A stretch of DNA of 64,000 bases, from positions 150,193,806 through 150,257,805 of the forward strand of contig OZ018326.1 of the NCBI GenBank assembly GCA_963969495.1, written 5' to 3'. The position numbers and the translations under genes are program-made. Within the stretch, counting starts at the first letter, position 1. Each line of letters begins with the position of its first letter. Positions 32,971 to 45,175 of the stretch are shown one piece after another. Below the pieces are notes generated by a model, which saw nothing but the letters and a program-made list of their open reading frames with translations, was not told the origin of the DNA and ran no database searches. The DNA comes from Ceratothoa steindachneri (lineage: Eukaryota > Arthropoda > Malacostraca > Isopoda > Cymothoidae).

Positions 32971-33965
32971 TGAGGGAACCCCACGTGGAATCTCTTGAGC
33001 AGACGGAACTTTCATGCGCTGCAGAAGGCCCGGGTAGGCCTAAATTGGTAAGCCTACCCCCCCCCCCCCCTTCTTCCACAAGCGGTAGCCTCGAACCGTG
33101 TCCACCACGATTCACTTTTACACGGGCAGAATAGCCTCTGAAAGAAGATTCGAGGCCATTCGAGAGTAAAGCTGTTTCCCGCTTACCACCCCTCTACCCC
33201 GGAGAGAGCCTCGGACATAAATGGCGCTCGACTCCCATGAATAGAAACAGAGTTGAGAAGTCTCGCTCGGACCCCAGAAGATTCCCCATAGTTCCAAGTC
33301 AGGTGCTAACCATAAAGCGAAGTGACAGCTGAACTAATTTGTGTATTTGGAATTAGCCCCAGCCAGTGAGGTAATTCCACTTAACGATCGCCACCGAGTG
33401 ATTTTCCGGACTTCTCTCCCCAACTCCTGTCGAAGCCCCCCTTCATTCGCCTCTTATTTCGGGTGGCCTAAATTCCCTTCCCTGGACCGGAAGTTACCGA
33501 CCCCCACCCCTGTTTTGGGAGAACCGTCATCACTTCAAGTTCCCGCTCAAAAGTTTCGAGCGGCATCACCCCACGTACAGAAGACATCCGTAAGCCCCTT
33601 CCCTCCACCTTCAGTAACCAAATTTAGTTAATTCTTCCCCCCCCCAATTTAAATAGTCTCCTCCTGTAATACCTTAAGTTCTAACTTCATAGTCTGATTT
33701 ATCACAACAATCGCCCCCCCCCCTTCATTACTGATGTGATTTTGTCCGTTAATTCTCTGAGGTAATTTTATCCATCAATTCTCTCATTATTTTTATGTAA
33801 ATAAAATTATATTTTTGTACATGCCTCTTCAAATAACCTTGAGCTTTGCCATTGCCTATTTGTTACCTGACCTCGTTGCACTCTCTTCTCGCATTTTAGC
33901 CGGTCTAAACTAGCGATGTTCCGCCCCTTCGTCGGTTCACCTGTAAGTTATCGGTCCCTTCCTCA
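32971..33965 (+). mobile_element. LTR-like insertion, about 995 bp, inside the LINE
   Basis: It begins TGAGGGAACC and ends GGTCCCTTCCTCA, an imperfect terminal inverted pair of the TG..CA type. AGAT flanks it on both sides (32965-32968 and 33967-33970), a possible target duplication. It is GC-rich, with two long C-runs (33057-33070 and 33714-33723). There is a TATA-like ACATAAAT near 33217 and AATAAAA near 33800. No coding sequence. The composition and layout resemble a solo LTR, so full excision by LTR-LTR recombination is the likely history. Family unknown. Confidence 0.58.
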
Positions 33966-34480
33966 TAGATATAATATGGTATTGATGTAATATAATGTCA
34001 TACCACGACACAGATAATAGAGAATTTGGCTATAAAATGAATAGGCATTGGTTGAATTCAGTTGAGTATTAGAAGGATTAGGCGTAGTACTTGATAGGTC
34101 ACTGAATTTTTCGAGGCAGTGTATTGATGCAAAAAATAGAGCAAATAGGGTGATAAGATGCATTGCGAGAAAATACGGTCCTAGGATACATCAAGAGGAA
34201 TGTGAGGAGGTTATCCTTAAAATCTATAACTCGTATGTTAAGCGACATTTATAGTACTGTATACAAGCATCGTCACGATATTTTAGACATGATATCAACC
34301 TAATAGAGTCAACAAAAGAAATGCCTTCCCTGAATCACCTTGAATATGAAGATAGACTGAGGGTATTAAATATGTTCTCTTATTAAAGAATCTGTGTAAG
34401 AGGAGATATGATTGAACTTTTGAAAATCTGTTCTGGGATGGATAAGTTAAATTTTAGCAAGTTATTTGAGTCGGAAGGTA
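33966..34480 (+). pseudogene. CR1-like ORF2, continuation between the inserts
   Basis: Picks up with 'CNIMSYHDTDN', the block that follows 'QM' in this family, then 'FSRQCIDAKNRANRVIRCI'-like sequence in pieces ('CIDAKNRANRVIRC'), 'VILKIYNSYVKRHL', 'LNHLEYEDRLRVLN' and 'IRVRGDMIELLKI'-like sequence. It stops at 34480, where the mariner TA duplication lies. Damaged by frameshifts and stops. Confidence 0.75.
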
Positions 34481-35253
34481 CGAGGGGCGGTCAATAAGTT
34501 TTGTGAATCGGTAGGGCAAAACAAAAGAAGGGGGATGGCTGTTTATGGGGGTTTTAGGACAAGTTATTGCAAGTCAGGACCTGCAGCTGCACGCTCCGGC
34601 CTCGTCTATTTAAGAAGCAGTAGCTGATCGCAGATCGTCAGTCACAAATTTTTCAACAATAGAGATGGTTGAGCAACGCGCAGGACGTCCCTCAGACGCG
34701 ACCAACAAGGACAATGTGGCCCGTGTAGAGAGGAGGATCCTCGAAAGTCGACGGGTGAAGGTCGTAGAAATCGAGCGAGAACTTGGAATATCACATGAAA
34801 GTGTTAGCAACATCATCCACGACAATTTGGCCATGACCAAGGTCTCTGACCGTTGGGTCCCTAGAAACCTCACGCCCTATGATCGAATTCAACGTCGTCA
34901 AAGTCCACAAGGCCAGAGTTGCACAAGCTGCCCTGCGCGAGTGCGGATTCGAGGAGCCCAACCATCTCACCTACAGTCTAGATCTGGCCCCTAGTGACTA
35001 CTTCTTATTCCGCCAGCTCAAGGCTGCACTGCGTGGACGCCGGTTTGGGGACGATGAAGATGTCCAGCTTGCCGTCCAGGAGTGGATTGGACAGCAGTCG
35101 GGAAATTTCTGGTCGTCGGGAATTCGAAGCCTCTGGGACAAGTGGCGCAAGTGCATTGGAGTCGAGGGTAGTTATATTGAAAAATAATAAAACACTTTTC
35201 CTCATATCTGGTTTCCTTATATCCGAATTGCAAGACTTATTGACCACCCCTCG
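34481..35253 (+). mobile_element. Internally deleted mariner with intact ends
   Basis: Left end CGAGGGGCGGTCAATAAG at 34481 and right end on the opposite strand CGAGGGGTGGTCAATAAG at 35253, each flanked by TA (34479-34480 and 35254-35255), the mariner target duplication. Total 773 bp against about 1.3 kb for a full mariner. The ends are well matched, so the element could have been mobilised by a transposase made elsewhere. It lies inside the C-terminal coding part of the LINE and is therefore younger than it. A related terminus is at 10421. Confidence 0.92.
34620..35187 (+). pseudogene. mariner transposase with central deletion
   Basis: The first frame (from the ATG at 34665) gives the helix-turn-helix part: 'VVEIERELGISHESVSNIIH', then 'DRWVPRNLTPYD'. 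A second frame from 34879 gives the C-terminal part: 'VHKARVAQAALRECGFE', 'SLDLAPSDYFLF' (third catalytic Asp in the DLAPSDYF block), 'ALRGRRFGDDEDVQLAVQEW' and 'KCIGVEGSYIEK', stop at 35187. The segment that should carry the first catalytic Asp, and most of what precedes the second, is missing between the two, roughly 100 or more residues by comparison with the family. It cannot encode an active transposase. Confidence 0.88.
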
Positions 35254-35712
35254 TAGTAATAGGACTAGGGATCAATTAAAAAAGATAAATTCAGGTTGTA
35301 TGTTAGGAAATATGTTTTCACCAATAGAGTGGTAGATTCCAAGAATAGTTTGCCACCCGAGAAGGTAGACAGTCTAAAATTGAATGTTTTCAAACGCAAA
35401 TTAGATGGTTATTTGGTAAGGGAGGGTCAACTTTTTTAGGAGGAGGGGGGGTATTCTGGACTCATTCCTGTGGATGCAGTTTTTTATTATTTTATATGAT
35501 GGCCGATTTGTATTTTAACGAGCCTTGATGAGGGTACTTTTTGCTTTTGATGCATTCCTGTGGATGGTTCAAAATGTATATTGTAGATGCATGATCTGAT
35601 ACAATTCTAAGGATGCATTTTGTGGGTGGTTTTGACAGATGCAGATGACCTTTGATAGGCCCTTGTAGCTTATGTTATCTGTGAAATTATGTTATGTCAT
35701 GTTATGTTAAGG
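35254..35712 (+). pseudogene. CR1-like LINE 3' end after the mariner
   Basis: 'LGNMFSPIEWXIPRIVCHPRR' region in pieces ('NVFTNRVVDSKNSLPPE'-like after a frame change), then 'FKRKLDGYLVREGQ', then 3' UTR. The tail resembles 9270-9530: both have a region near TATATTGTAG(A/G)TGCATG and end with ATGTTA-rich sequence. Confidence 0.65.
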
Positions 35713-36790
35713 CTGAGAAATTATATCTCCTCAATATTTAATTTATAAACTATCCTCATAATAATTCAAAACCTAAAATAACTAGATCCGTGTCTCTATG
35801 CTCAAGTGATGGGTGTTGGGAAGAGGGGGGATATAAATTAGTTGCAAATGCAGATTTTTGATTATTTAAGTAAATTTTTTAAATAAGTATAAAGATGAAT
35901 TAGAATTTATGTTTCCCTCTAATTTAACCACAAAGGTATATTGCTAAATTCAAATTACTTTACCAAATACATTCAGAAGAGGGTCATTCTTTGGCTACAA
36001 TAATTTTTCCCTAAACTGTTAATATTTCCCTTGTAAATCTTTACGGTTCAGCTGCAATTTATGAAGTCAGCATTGTTCATTCAATAAAATGCTCAGTACA
36101 TACTTCAGACATACTTCTTTGCATGAGGGGCTGATTCCTCGCCACTTTCTAATTTCTTCATGCAATTTGGAAATCTAGCATGCCCGTTAACTTTTTGATG
36201 ATTTGCTACTAGTGTTCTTATATATACTACCTGGTTTTCCTAAATTTCCTCTCTTAGTATTTTTGCCCTTTTTCTAATACTTTATACAGTGAGTCTAGTT
36301 TCGTTCCTTGATTTAGGTCTTCTTTGTCTCCAGATGTCCCTTCTTCCTCTACCGGTTACTATATAGATATAGTTACCTATATTTCACACTATACATTTTC
36401 CGCGCTTTTGACAGGCAACGAAGGGTAGATGCTGAATAACTGATGATTCCAAGCTAGATTTTCTTTTTGTTCTTTTAGCGAAGGTTCCTGAATGTGTAAG
36501 ACTTCTGAGTACCAGCTTTCCTTCCTCTTCCGATCCGCACTATGAAGTGCCTCCTGTACACGGTTGATGTGATGAACATTACGAATATATTTTACTCTGT
36601 GGTGTAGGGATATCTAATAATGAGCAATCCAATCCAATAAATGTGGTGAGGTAAAAAAAGGAGAAAAGAGCGTTAAGTAGGAAGGATGAGAAATAAATAG
36701 TTATGAATTTAGAAGAAAAAATTGGTGCGCAAAGCAATAAAAATGCGCGCGTTGATCAAGACGTCATCTGTTATTGGTATGTTGTTCGTT
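35713..36790. other. No clear gene
   Basis: AT-rich. Possibly part of the degenerate minus-strand LINE that follows, but no motif is strong enough to say so. Confidence 0.35.
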
Positions 36791-36799
36791 TTACTGCTA

Positions 36800-38110
36800 G
36801 AATGATTTGTAATGAATTTAGGTTAGGTTAACGGTGTTAAAACCTTCAAATTTTGCTCATGTAATTTTATTCAGTTACATTTGTTCTCATTCTGTCCTGC
36901 CTTTTCTGTTTCTTTTATGCGTAATTTTAGCGTATTTACTTTTGTAGTTTTGTTTGTGGTTTATCTATAGATTCAGGTTAGAGGTGATTTTGTTCGTCGC
37001 CTTTGGGTATCTTGATTCATGATCAGATTACTTTTTATGATAATCCAGAAGTACTGTTGTAAATGTGATCTTATCGTATTTAAGGTTACTTATTTTTTCG
37101 TTGAAAAAAATATTCGGTTGTTTTTCATTCGTATTATTCATTTGATATTTCGTCACAATTTTCACGCAAAAAATGGCGTTTTGCCTCCATTATTAAGTAA
37201 GATTATGAAGCGCAGGAATCTTGCATGACTTCTTACTGATCGATTGTTATTGAACAGTAATCTATGTTCTACATCTAGTTACACCATCATTTGTATTTCA
37301 TTTTATTTGCTCTCTTCTCTAAAACATTCAATGTTTCCAACCCTAGTGTCTTGTAGATATCTCCCATTTTCTTCTTTTTCTTCTGCATGTACGTGTAGTT
37401 ACCTACACGCACTTAGTTTCCACTCTTTGGTTCTTGCGGAGGGCAAAAGAGTAAATATCTGGCTTTATTACTTTCTTCGAGGTTCCTGAAAATATACAGA
37501 GTTCTTACTGCTGCCTAGGTCTTTTCAATGTTACTTATGACATACTTCCTGTAACTCGATCAAATTAAATTAATTTCGAGTACATTGTACTGTGTGAGGT
37601 AGCAATAGTTAGCTTCTCCCAACCACTTATCTGATATCAATTATCTTCTGAGTGGTGCTATCTTGAAATTGCCCTGGTTTCTTCTTATTTTCCAGTTGAC
37701 CTCGTATGTTTTGAGTCTTGCGTTCTCCAAAGCATTCATTCGAGTTTGCTAATGCGCGTGTTTGCATGGACATTGTATTATCGGATTTTTGTTATTTGTA
37801 CCTTGAATGTTGATGTAGACAAGTTACAGGGTTTGACCCAAGCATCCCCAGCTTGGAGTCGTACCCTCGATGTAATAACAAAAAGCTCTTTCTGTTTTTA
37901 GCCACTCTAGCTTAAGAATTCGAAATTACATCACTCTTTACCACGCCATGCTAAATGCCTTTGAAAATTTACAAATTACATTATCCGCATAGCTCCATAG
38001 AGTTTCCCTTTGGGTGTTATTCTCCATTACGATGCCGATGCATCTTTGTATTTCTTTTCGTCGTAAATCCAGAATAGTGGATTTCGATTAAATTTTTTCT
38101 TGAAGAGATA
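36800..38110 (-). pseudogene. Jockey-type LINE RT relic, very degenerate
   Basis: Minus-strand pieces include 'CKFSKAFSMAW' near 37965 (RT motif A form), a glycine block near 37850, 'YEVNWKIRRNQGNFKIAPL' near 37680 and 'YLTQYNVLEIN' near 37590. The 'WKIR.N..KFKI.PL' pattern following the RT core is characteristic of Jockey-related arthropod LINEs, the same group as 1255-3960. Catalytic ADD not found. Many frame breaks, so limits are approximate. Confidence 0.42.
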
Positions 38111-38999
38111 ACCGCCAAATTTCAGCTGCAAAATTTGGCGTTAGCTCTCTTTCCTCGCAGTTGGCTTACCTAGCTTGTAGAAAAGCATCCTGCTTTATGA
38201 CAGAATGAGTAGAGTAAACTAACTGTTTCTCTGGCGTTATCCATGTTGACTCCTTTATTCTGCCCGTTTCACTCAAAGTCCTTGTGATGATGAAGTTGCT
38301 AGCTACTAATATAGGTGTTGAGTTCGCCTATACTTTCGTTTTAGAACTCTATATTAATCTCTCCTTGCGTCTGGTGGGCAGATGTGATAAAGGCTGGCTT
38401 TGACATACTAAGAACCCGGCAGCTCGCTGCAATCAGCATCACTGAAACTGCGCGTCTCATCCCTATTGAGCTGCAGCGGACATGCTACTGGTCAAGTGAG
38501 TGCGCGTTGCCGTCGCAAGCCCACGGTCACCCAAAACAAGATACTTAGCTACTGGCTTCTCGTCACCATTTCCCCCACTTCTCGCCCTGTATCCCCATCT
38601 CCTTACAAAGTCCAATGGCGATGGCACCATGAATGCTGGTGCAGGTCTGGATAGCTGGAGGCCTCTAGTTTGTGACCACACATTGACGGCGGGTCTAAGA
38701 TGGTCGCTCTCCGTTGCCTTTGCCGTCATACCGGAGTTTGGCAGCTGTATTCGTGCTGGGCTGGCCTTTTCAAGACCACCACAGCCAACCCCACACCGAG
38801 AGGCTCATAGTAAAGGTAGGGCAAACATCAGACACGGCAAACTCGTCTGGCCAGCATACCGTGGCTAGTTGAATTCCCATTTATTGTGTTCAAAATACTA
38901 ACGCTACAAATATTAATAAGAATAATATTAATAATAAATATACTAATAATGACTCTAATATTTACACTAAGATCAGGGCAACCCTATCTAAACCATTCT

Positions 39000-39984
39000 C
39001 CCTTGCAGCATGGAACTTCGTACCCTCCAGGACAAAACTTACAGCAACCGTCCTGAGCGACGCACAGCCTAGTCTGTAAAGAGCTTACCCGATTTAACAT
39101 TAACGTGTCGCCCTTGAATGAGACCAGGCTGTTGCAGAAGATAACATCGGGGAGGCTGATTCAAGATACAGCATCCTCTGGAAGGATAATGCTTCCGACG
39201 AGCCACACATACATGGCTTTGGGTTTGCCATCCGTTGACAACTTGTACAACAGCACAAGATATTAACAACTGCCATTAATGAGCGCATCGTGTCTGTTAA
39301 AATTCCACTCACTAAGTCTGATTCATTACTCTGATATCCGTGTACTCCCCTGCTCTTACATGAGATGATGAAGCAAAAGCCACCTTTTACAACCAGCTCA
39401 ACCACACTTGTGGATTGGGGGGATTTAACGCTAGAGTCGGCAGGAACCATCTTTTGTGGGAATGCGTCCTTGACAGTGGCGGTATCGGAAATAGCAACAC
39501 AAATGGTCAGCTTTTCCTGGACTTCTGTGTTGAGCGAGAACTTATCATTACCAACACCCTATTTAGCCTCCCTACCCGAGAAAAGACAACCTGGAAACAA
39601 CCTCGGCCCAAGCACTGGCACGTGCTTGACTATGTCTTGACCATAACCAGAGAGAGAACAAATGTGCATATTACCAGCTCCATGCCTGGGGAAGATGACT
39701 ATTGGACAGATTACTGTCTCCTGATCTCTCGACTTAACTTCAAGATACGCCGACCATCGGAGTGGGCTTCTGTTGACAACCCGTGTCGTTGCTTTGACTG
39801 TACCAAGCTGCCTAACCTTCAGCTATCGCAAAGCTTTAAGGAAGCCTTTGAAAGACACCTTACTGATCCAGTTGGCCCGGCCTCAGTAGAAGTTCACTGG
39901 ACCTCCCTCAAAGATGTCATGGTCCATGCAGCAAACGAAAAAATAGGTTTCACTCGCAGAAAAAACAAGGATTGGTTTGAATAG
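39000..39984 (+). pseudogene. RTE-like endonuclease domain
   Basis: N-terminal 'LAAWN..TLQDKTYSNRPERRTA' in two frames, then from 39415 'MGGFNARVGRNHLLWE' (the catalytic GDFN block has D changed to G), 'NSNTNGQLFLDFC', 'LIITNTLFSLPTREKTTWKQ', 'KHWHVLDYVL' and 'YWTDYCLLISRLNFKI' (the block that normally ends TDH). The loss of the catalytic Asp and the His suggests inactivity. The frame closes at 39984. Confidence 0.78.
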
Positions 39985-42160
39985 AACGACGAACGCATCA
40001 CTCTCCTCATTGAAACCAAACTGCAGACACGCCTCGTCTTGGAGAACCAGCCTACTGCTGATAATAAGCACATGCACCAACATGCCCTAGCAGATTGTCA
40101 ACGAGGGATCCGGGAGGCCCAGAACAGCTGGTAGCAAAGAAAGGCTAAGGAAATCCAAAATTATGCTGACCAACGCGACCTGCGCCGCTTCTATGCCGCT
40201 ATCAAAGAGATCTATGGTCACACAAGGCCATTCATTGTTGGCTTAAAGGATGCAGACGGCGCCACCACCACCAGTGATACTGAGGGAATTCTCATACGCT
40301 GGAAACAACATTTTGAGAATCTCCTCAACGATCATGCGAACAACGCTGACGATCTTCCCCGCATGACCCCACAATACCCCCTTCACCACTGGATGTCCTT
40401 ACCACCTTCCATCCTTAACCTAAACAAGGCCATCAGCCCCATGAAGCCAAGTATAGCTTCAAGGCCAGATCACATGCCACTCTAGTTCTTTAATCACGGT
40501 TGCCCTGATCTGAAAAAGCGTCTGTTACTTCTTACACTCAAAATCGGGGAGGCCAAGGCCATTCATAGTGACTTGTGCGATGCAACTATCGTCACCATCT
40601 TCAAGAAGGGAGATAGTATGAACTGTAATAACTACCGCGGTATCGAAGTATTAAGCATCAACACAAAATCTTGGCCCGTATTCTCCTTGACCGCCACCTT
40701 GTTCTCGTGGAAGACGTAGTACTCGAGTCCCAATGTGGCTTCCAACCCTCTCAAGGGACAATAGATATGATCTTTTGCGGTTAACAACTCAAGGAGACGA
40801 CTCAAGAACAACAGTATCCAGTCATGTTTTTTTTATAGGAACTAAAAAACGCTTTTACTAAAGTACCTCGTCTGGCAATGTGGCAGTTCTTGCGATGTTT
40901 GGATGTTCACCTTATTTTGTCACCTTGGTATGTGCCCAACATGCGGGCATGTTTGACAGTTTTCCATCAAAACGCCCTGTCACATCCATTTCCCATCAAC
41001 GGTAGGCCCAAACAAGGGTGTATACTAGCTCCATCCTGCTTCTCACAATAAACAGCAGGCATGCTCAATGAAATTCCAGCAAAGACACCCATAAAAGTCT
41101 GCGATTATGCATGGACTGAAGGTTTTTCAATCTGCCCGACTCCTCAAAAACCAAGACCACCAATATTTCGTTGCGTTAATTGCAGTATGCTGGCGACACT
41201 GCCACCCTAGTCAGACGGCAGACAGCCTTCAAGTAAAAGCTGAAGCCTACAACATTGCGTATAAGCGTTTTGGGATGAAAGTTAATAACGACAAAACCAA
41301 GGGCTTTATCCATCATCCACCAAATCAGGTGCTCCCTAACGTTAACACCACCATAAACAACCAACCTTTGGATGAAGTGGACCAACTTTCTTATCTATGG
41401 AGCATCATCACAACCACTCCTACATGCAAGAAGGACTTGAAAAACAGAATCAGAGCAGCCCACTCCGCCTTCGGTCACCACAGCTTCTGGGTATTTAATA
41501 ACCATGGATTGTCCATTCACACTAAAATCATGGTCTTCCGGGCAATAGTCCTGTCAACACTTCTTTACACCTGTGAGACTTGGATCCTATAACGAAGCGA
41601 TATCCAAAGCCTCGAACGCTTCCAACAACAAAAATTAAGACAAATTTTTATAATTACATAGAAAAGACATACCACCAACATTGAGGTCCTGAGGCGAGCC
41701 TCAGTAACCAAGGTCGGAGCCACCATCACCCACCAACGTCTCCGCTGGGTAGGCCACGTCATGAGGATGGAACTATCTTGGCTCCCCAGGATCTTTCTGT
41801 GTGGCGAACTAACCAATGATACGAGACCACGAGGAGCCCAAAAGCGATGCTACAAAGATCAGCTAAAGCGCACTATGACCCTAACTAACATTGATCCCTC
41901 CTCGTGAAAACAAACTGCAAGGGACCGTTCAACCTGGAAGAGAGGTTAAGCTGATGGTACCGCGGCGTTTGAGGAAGGGAGGAGACAAAAGGAAGAAGAA
42001 AAACGCAAGAGAAGAAAAGAGAGACTGGAACAACCTCGCCCCCCCCCCCCTTATCCCATCTTATCAAAGCCCACGACTCTTCCACCAGAGATTAGACTTT
42101 CTAAGTCACATCACTCACAAACATCAACAGAGAAGATAGGATGACAGATGACGGAACCAA
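39985..42160 (+). pseudogene. RTE-like reverse transcriptase and C-terminal region
   Basis: Pieces in order: 'DLRRFYAAIKEIYGHTRPF', 'ILIRWKQHFENLLND', 'ATIVTIFKKGDSMNCNNYRGI', 'ESQCGFQPSQGTIDMIF', a motif A relic 'ELKNAFTKVPRL', 'RPKQGCILAPS' (motif B), 'YKRFGMKVNNDKTKGFIH', 'VDQLSYL', 'CKKDLKNRIRAAHSAFG', 'STLLYTCETWIL', then further '..QQKLRQIF', '..GHVMRME' and 'HQRLDFLSHI'. Frameshifts and stops are frequent; the YADD box is not visible. A plus-strand frame at 41107-41592 is the best-preserved part. Confidence 0.75.
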
Positions 42161-42200
42161 TACTCGAACATAAGCTGGTGCCGACGACGAGGACGATTAA

Positions 42201-44875
42201 TCTCTCCATTTAATTCTTCGCTAATAGTGAAAATATTTATCCAATATACTCTGAAGTTTTTAAATTCTTTTCTTCTGTTTTTCTGTCTCCATCTTTCGTT
42301 GTTCTCTCCATTCTCTTTGTATGTGTACCTCCATTCATTCTTCTAATTTGTTTGTCAAATGTCTCTGAGTGAAGTGTCTTGTTTTAGATCCTCGCTTGCT
42401 TGAGTTTGGTGGCACCATTGCTGATCCGAGATTAACTAAGTAATTTATTCTTTCATTTCTCTACTTCTTTTGATCGTATCTATTTAAGTCTTCTGATGTT
42501 TATTTGTTACAATATTTGAATCTTAGTAATGCAATAGTAATGTAATGACTATTGGCGTTTCATCAGTCCGTTAGGTAAGTGAGTGCCACGTCATTATCAT
42601 TAAGGACTGTCCATTCTAGAACAAGAGTTTGGTAGTCATGAAGAAGTTCCTCGTACCGTAATCAGTCGGCTCTTTTAAATATTTTCCTACTTCTCACTTG
42701 CAATTTTATAGTGTTACTAATAGTGATGGTAATTAGGGCTCCCTATATGATTACTACATAGGAATGGTATAGGTTTCATATAGTAGTCAAATAGTAATGA
42801 GATGAAAAAAATTATTTGATTCTACGGCACTAACTCTCAGACGTAGGTAGGTATATTTTACCGAGCGTTAGACGATTGTTTTCTGAAGCAAATGGCGAAC
42901 CTATTCCAGTGTCATTGGTTCTCCTGTAACCGGAATTCCAGTTTATCTTGCCAAGCTCCCTGAAGTTCCATCGTGTGAGTGAATAGGTAAAAACTATCTC
43001 CTTTGCTGCTGGTATCTACTGGAGAATACTATATTTTGAAAGTCAAGGCGACCTCAATCGCTGATAGGATTCTTTTAATTTCTTTACGGTCTTGTAAAGG
43101 ATTCCTTTATTGATCGCTATTGTTTACACATCGCCCTTCTATTGTAAGTAAGAAATTTGTAGTCAAGACATCGTAAATTTGAAACCCTCTTATCCTCCTT
43201 ACCTATTTTAACAACGAGCTCTGATATAAGTATATCAGCATGACTTTTCGAGAAAAAATGCCATAAATTAATTTCTGCGTATATCAGCCATTGATGTTCA
43301 GTTGCCATATCCTTAGTCTGTGAGACTATCAGTTTTTGAGTGTTCCTCTTCTTCCTAATTTGCTTCCTTAGATTCTCAGAAAAAAAGGCGATTCGAGAGT
43401 GGTTCGCCGTTTTGGTTTGCTTTGAGTACTCATATGTTCGGGTTTGCTTTAATTTCTAATAATCTTTTTGAATACCTTGGACTACTCCTAATCGTTTAAC
43501 CTATTGATAGTGGGTGAGCAATTATTCTATAATAGTGCGTTTAAGACTACTTTAATTACGTGGGCGTGTTATATAACGATGAGAATCCATGCGTTAATTT
43601 ATCTGCAAATGTTGAACAGAGGTGCCTTACACGATTGCACTTAGTCATTCTTTCTCGCAGCGTTTGCGTATGTGATGGTCTTTGCCTGTCTGTGCTTTTA
43701 TTCCTTACTATAACTTCCTTTCTTATGTAGCAACCAACTAGGTGCCATTGTTCTGTGCTCAACTTTGCAGTAAATACGCCTTGTGGCTTTGGTTAAGCAT
43801 TTTCCAAATCTCTAGCTCTTATTCCCAATCGCTGCATATTTTCTTGTTCATATTAGAGCAGTTCGTGGTTGTGTAAATCGATCTTTTATGATGCACAGTA
43901 CACATCTGGATATATGGAGTTTTTCTTTCTCTATTTTATCGGTGGAACTTCGCATGCTGAATCCAAGGATGCCTTTTGGTGGCTGTCATTTTTTTCCATT
44001 TTCGTGTTATGGAACCATATTCTAAATAATTATGTGTAGCTCATGAATTCTATCCACCCCTGTTGTCTTATTATTTCACCGTTTGAATTTTAGAATAGGT
44101 GTTTTCCGATCTATTTACAACTTTTGTCAGATTAATTTTCTGCTGTCCGCAACTTGATGAGGGGTTTTCGCTTCCAGGCTTCTTTCCTCTCTGATAGGAG
44201 ATTATCAACTTACTTGGTTCCAGAGCACAAAGCTATATAGCCTACGGAACTTATATCGTATTTTCTAATATTAACCGCAGTTCGGCAAATATCACTTCAC
44301 AAAGTCTGCATATAGGAAGGGGAGGAATCTTCCTGCCTCGGAGGTTCTTCAGTGGGGCTTTATTGGTGATAATTTCCACGCTCAAAGAAGGGTTAGGAAG
44401 GGGGAAGGGAATTCTTAGTCATTATATGTGTTCTTTTCTTGCTTCCTTTACCGTTCCGAAAAATAAATGAAATCATGTTCTTTACCCGTGTGGATCATTT
44501 GGGTTTTGTTTAAAAAAAGAAATTCTGGGTTACCCCCGTTCACAAGCTTTTAGTTTTCTAGCTCATGTTCTCTCAGTACAAAGGATGCTAGCTCGATGAA
44601 TCTAGTGGGGCTCATATAGATAGATGAATCATGGTGGACTCAATGATGAACAGTTAGTAAACTGATTACTACTCTCCGTGGTGCTATCTCATCTTCGTTT
44701 GTTAATCAGAGCAGCGTCCAGCTAAATCAGAAACGGTTATGCAGTATATCACTCGGTGTTTTGGCCGTGCCCTCTAGGTGAGGAGTAACCCCTTTTCCAA
44801 ATGTAGCAACACCGTCTCATTTAGGAAAATTCTCTGACATTGCAATCCTCTATGGGCCAAACCTCTAACCTGATT
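42201..44875. other. No recognisable gene
   Basis: AT-rich with short frames only. Two minus-strand frames (43117-43308 and 43556-43762) look protein-like, but I cannot place them in a family. They may be remnants of an old element. Confidence 0.35.
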
Positions 44876-44879
44876 CGTC

Positions 44880-45175
44880 CAGTGGCTTTCATGATGACTG
44901 TAATTTCATGCTGGATAACGTCCCCTGCCACACGGAAAAGTTGTTTAAAACCTTACTAGATTACGAGCACTTCAATGTTATGAAATTTTATGCAAAGAGT
45001 CGGAAAGGAATTACATTGAAAGTGTATAGATGACACTCGAGGAGAGGTGTAAAGCGAGGAATCGGAAAAGAGTTCAACAACTATAGGAAATTCTTCAATA
45101 TGAATGAAAAAAGATTACTTACTACAGAGAAGTATCAACAGTTGTTTCTTTCCTCTGGCAAGAGATGTTAAAGCA
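44880..45175 (+). pseudogene. Possible DDE transposase relic
   Basis: The plus strand reads 'FMLDNVPCHTEKLFKTLLDY' and, after a further 20 residues and a stop, '..RGIGKEFNNYRKFFNMNE'. A D-N-x-P-C-H block followed by a Lys-rich region occurs around the second catalytic Asp of IS630/Tc1/pogo-type transposases. There are no termini and no other catalytic blocks, so this is tentative. Confidence 0.25.

Larger units (their letters stand above)
30935..35712 (+). mobile_element. AT-rich CR1-like LINE with two nested insertions
   Basis: ORF2-type coding remains run from the endonuclease (30940) to the C-terminal block (about 35410), followed by a 3' tail ending in ATGTTA-type repeats (ttatgttatgtcatgttatgttaag, in part) at about 35690-35712. 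Two later insertions interrupt it: a ~1 kb LTR-like sequence at 32971-33965 and a mariner at 34481-35253. The coding sequence resumes on the far side of each in register with the family order. The 3' part is the same family as the fragment at 8950-9530. Confidence 0.8.
38400..42200 (+). mobile_element. RTE-like LINE, long but degenerate
   Basis: Endonuclease, RT and a C-terminal region lie in order on the plus strand. There is a GC-richer 5' part (38400-38980) that may be a 5' UTR, and a 3' end with GAC/GACGA-type triplets at about 42178-42198, in keeping with the short tandem 3' tails of RTE-type elements. It belongs to the group whose proteins are often mislabelled craniofacial development protein 2-like in animal genomes (established observation). 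Confidence 0.68.

Noticed and set aside
43117..43762. Minus-strand protein-like frames as a LINE
   Set aside because: No endonuclease or RT motif could be identified, so they are left unassigned.
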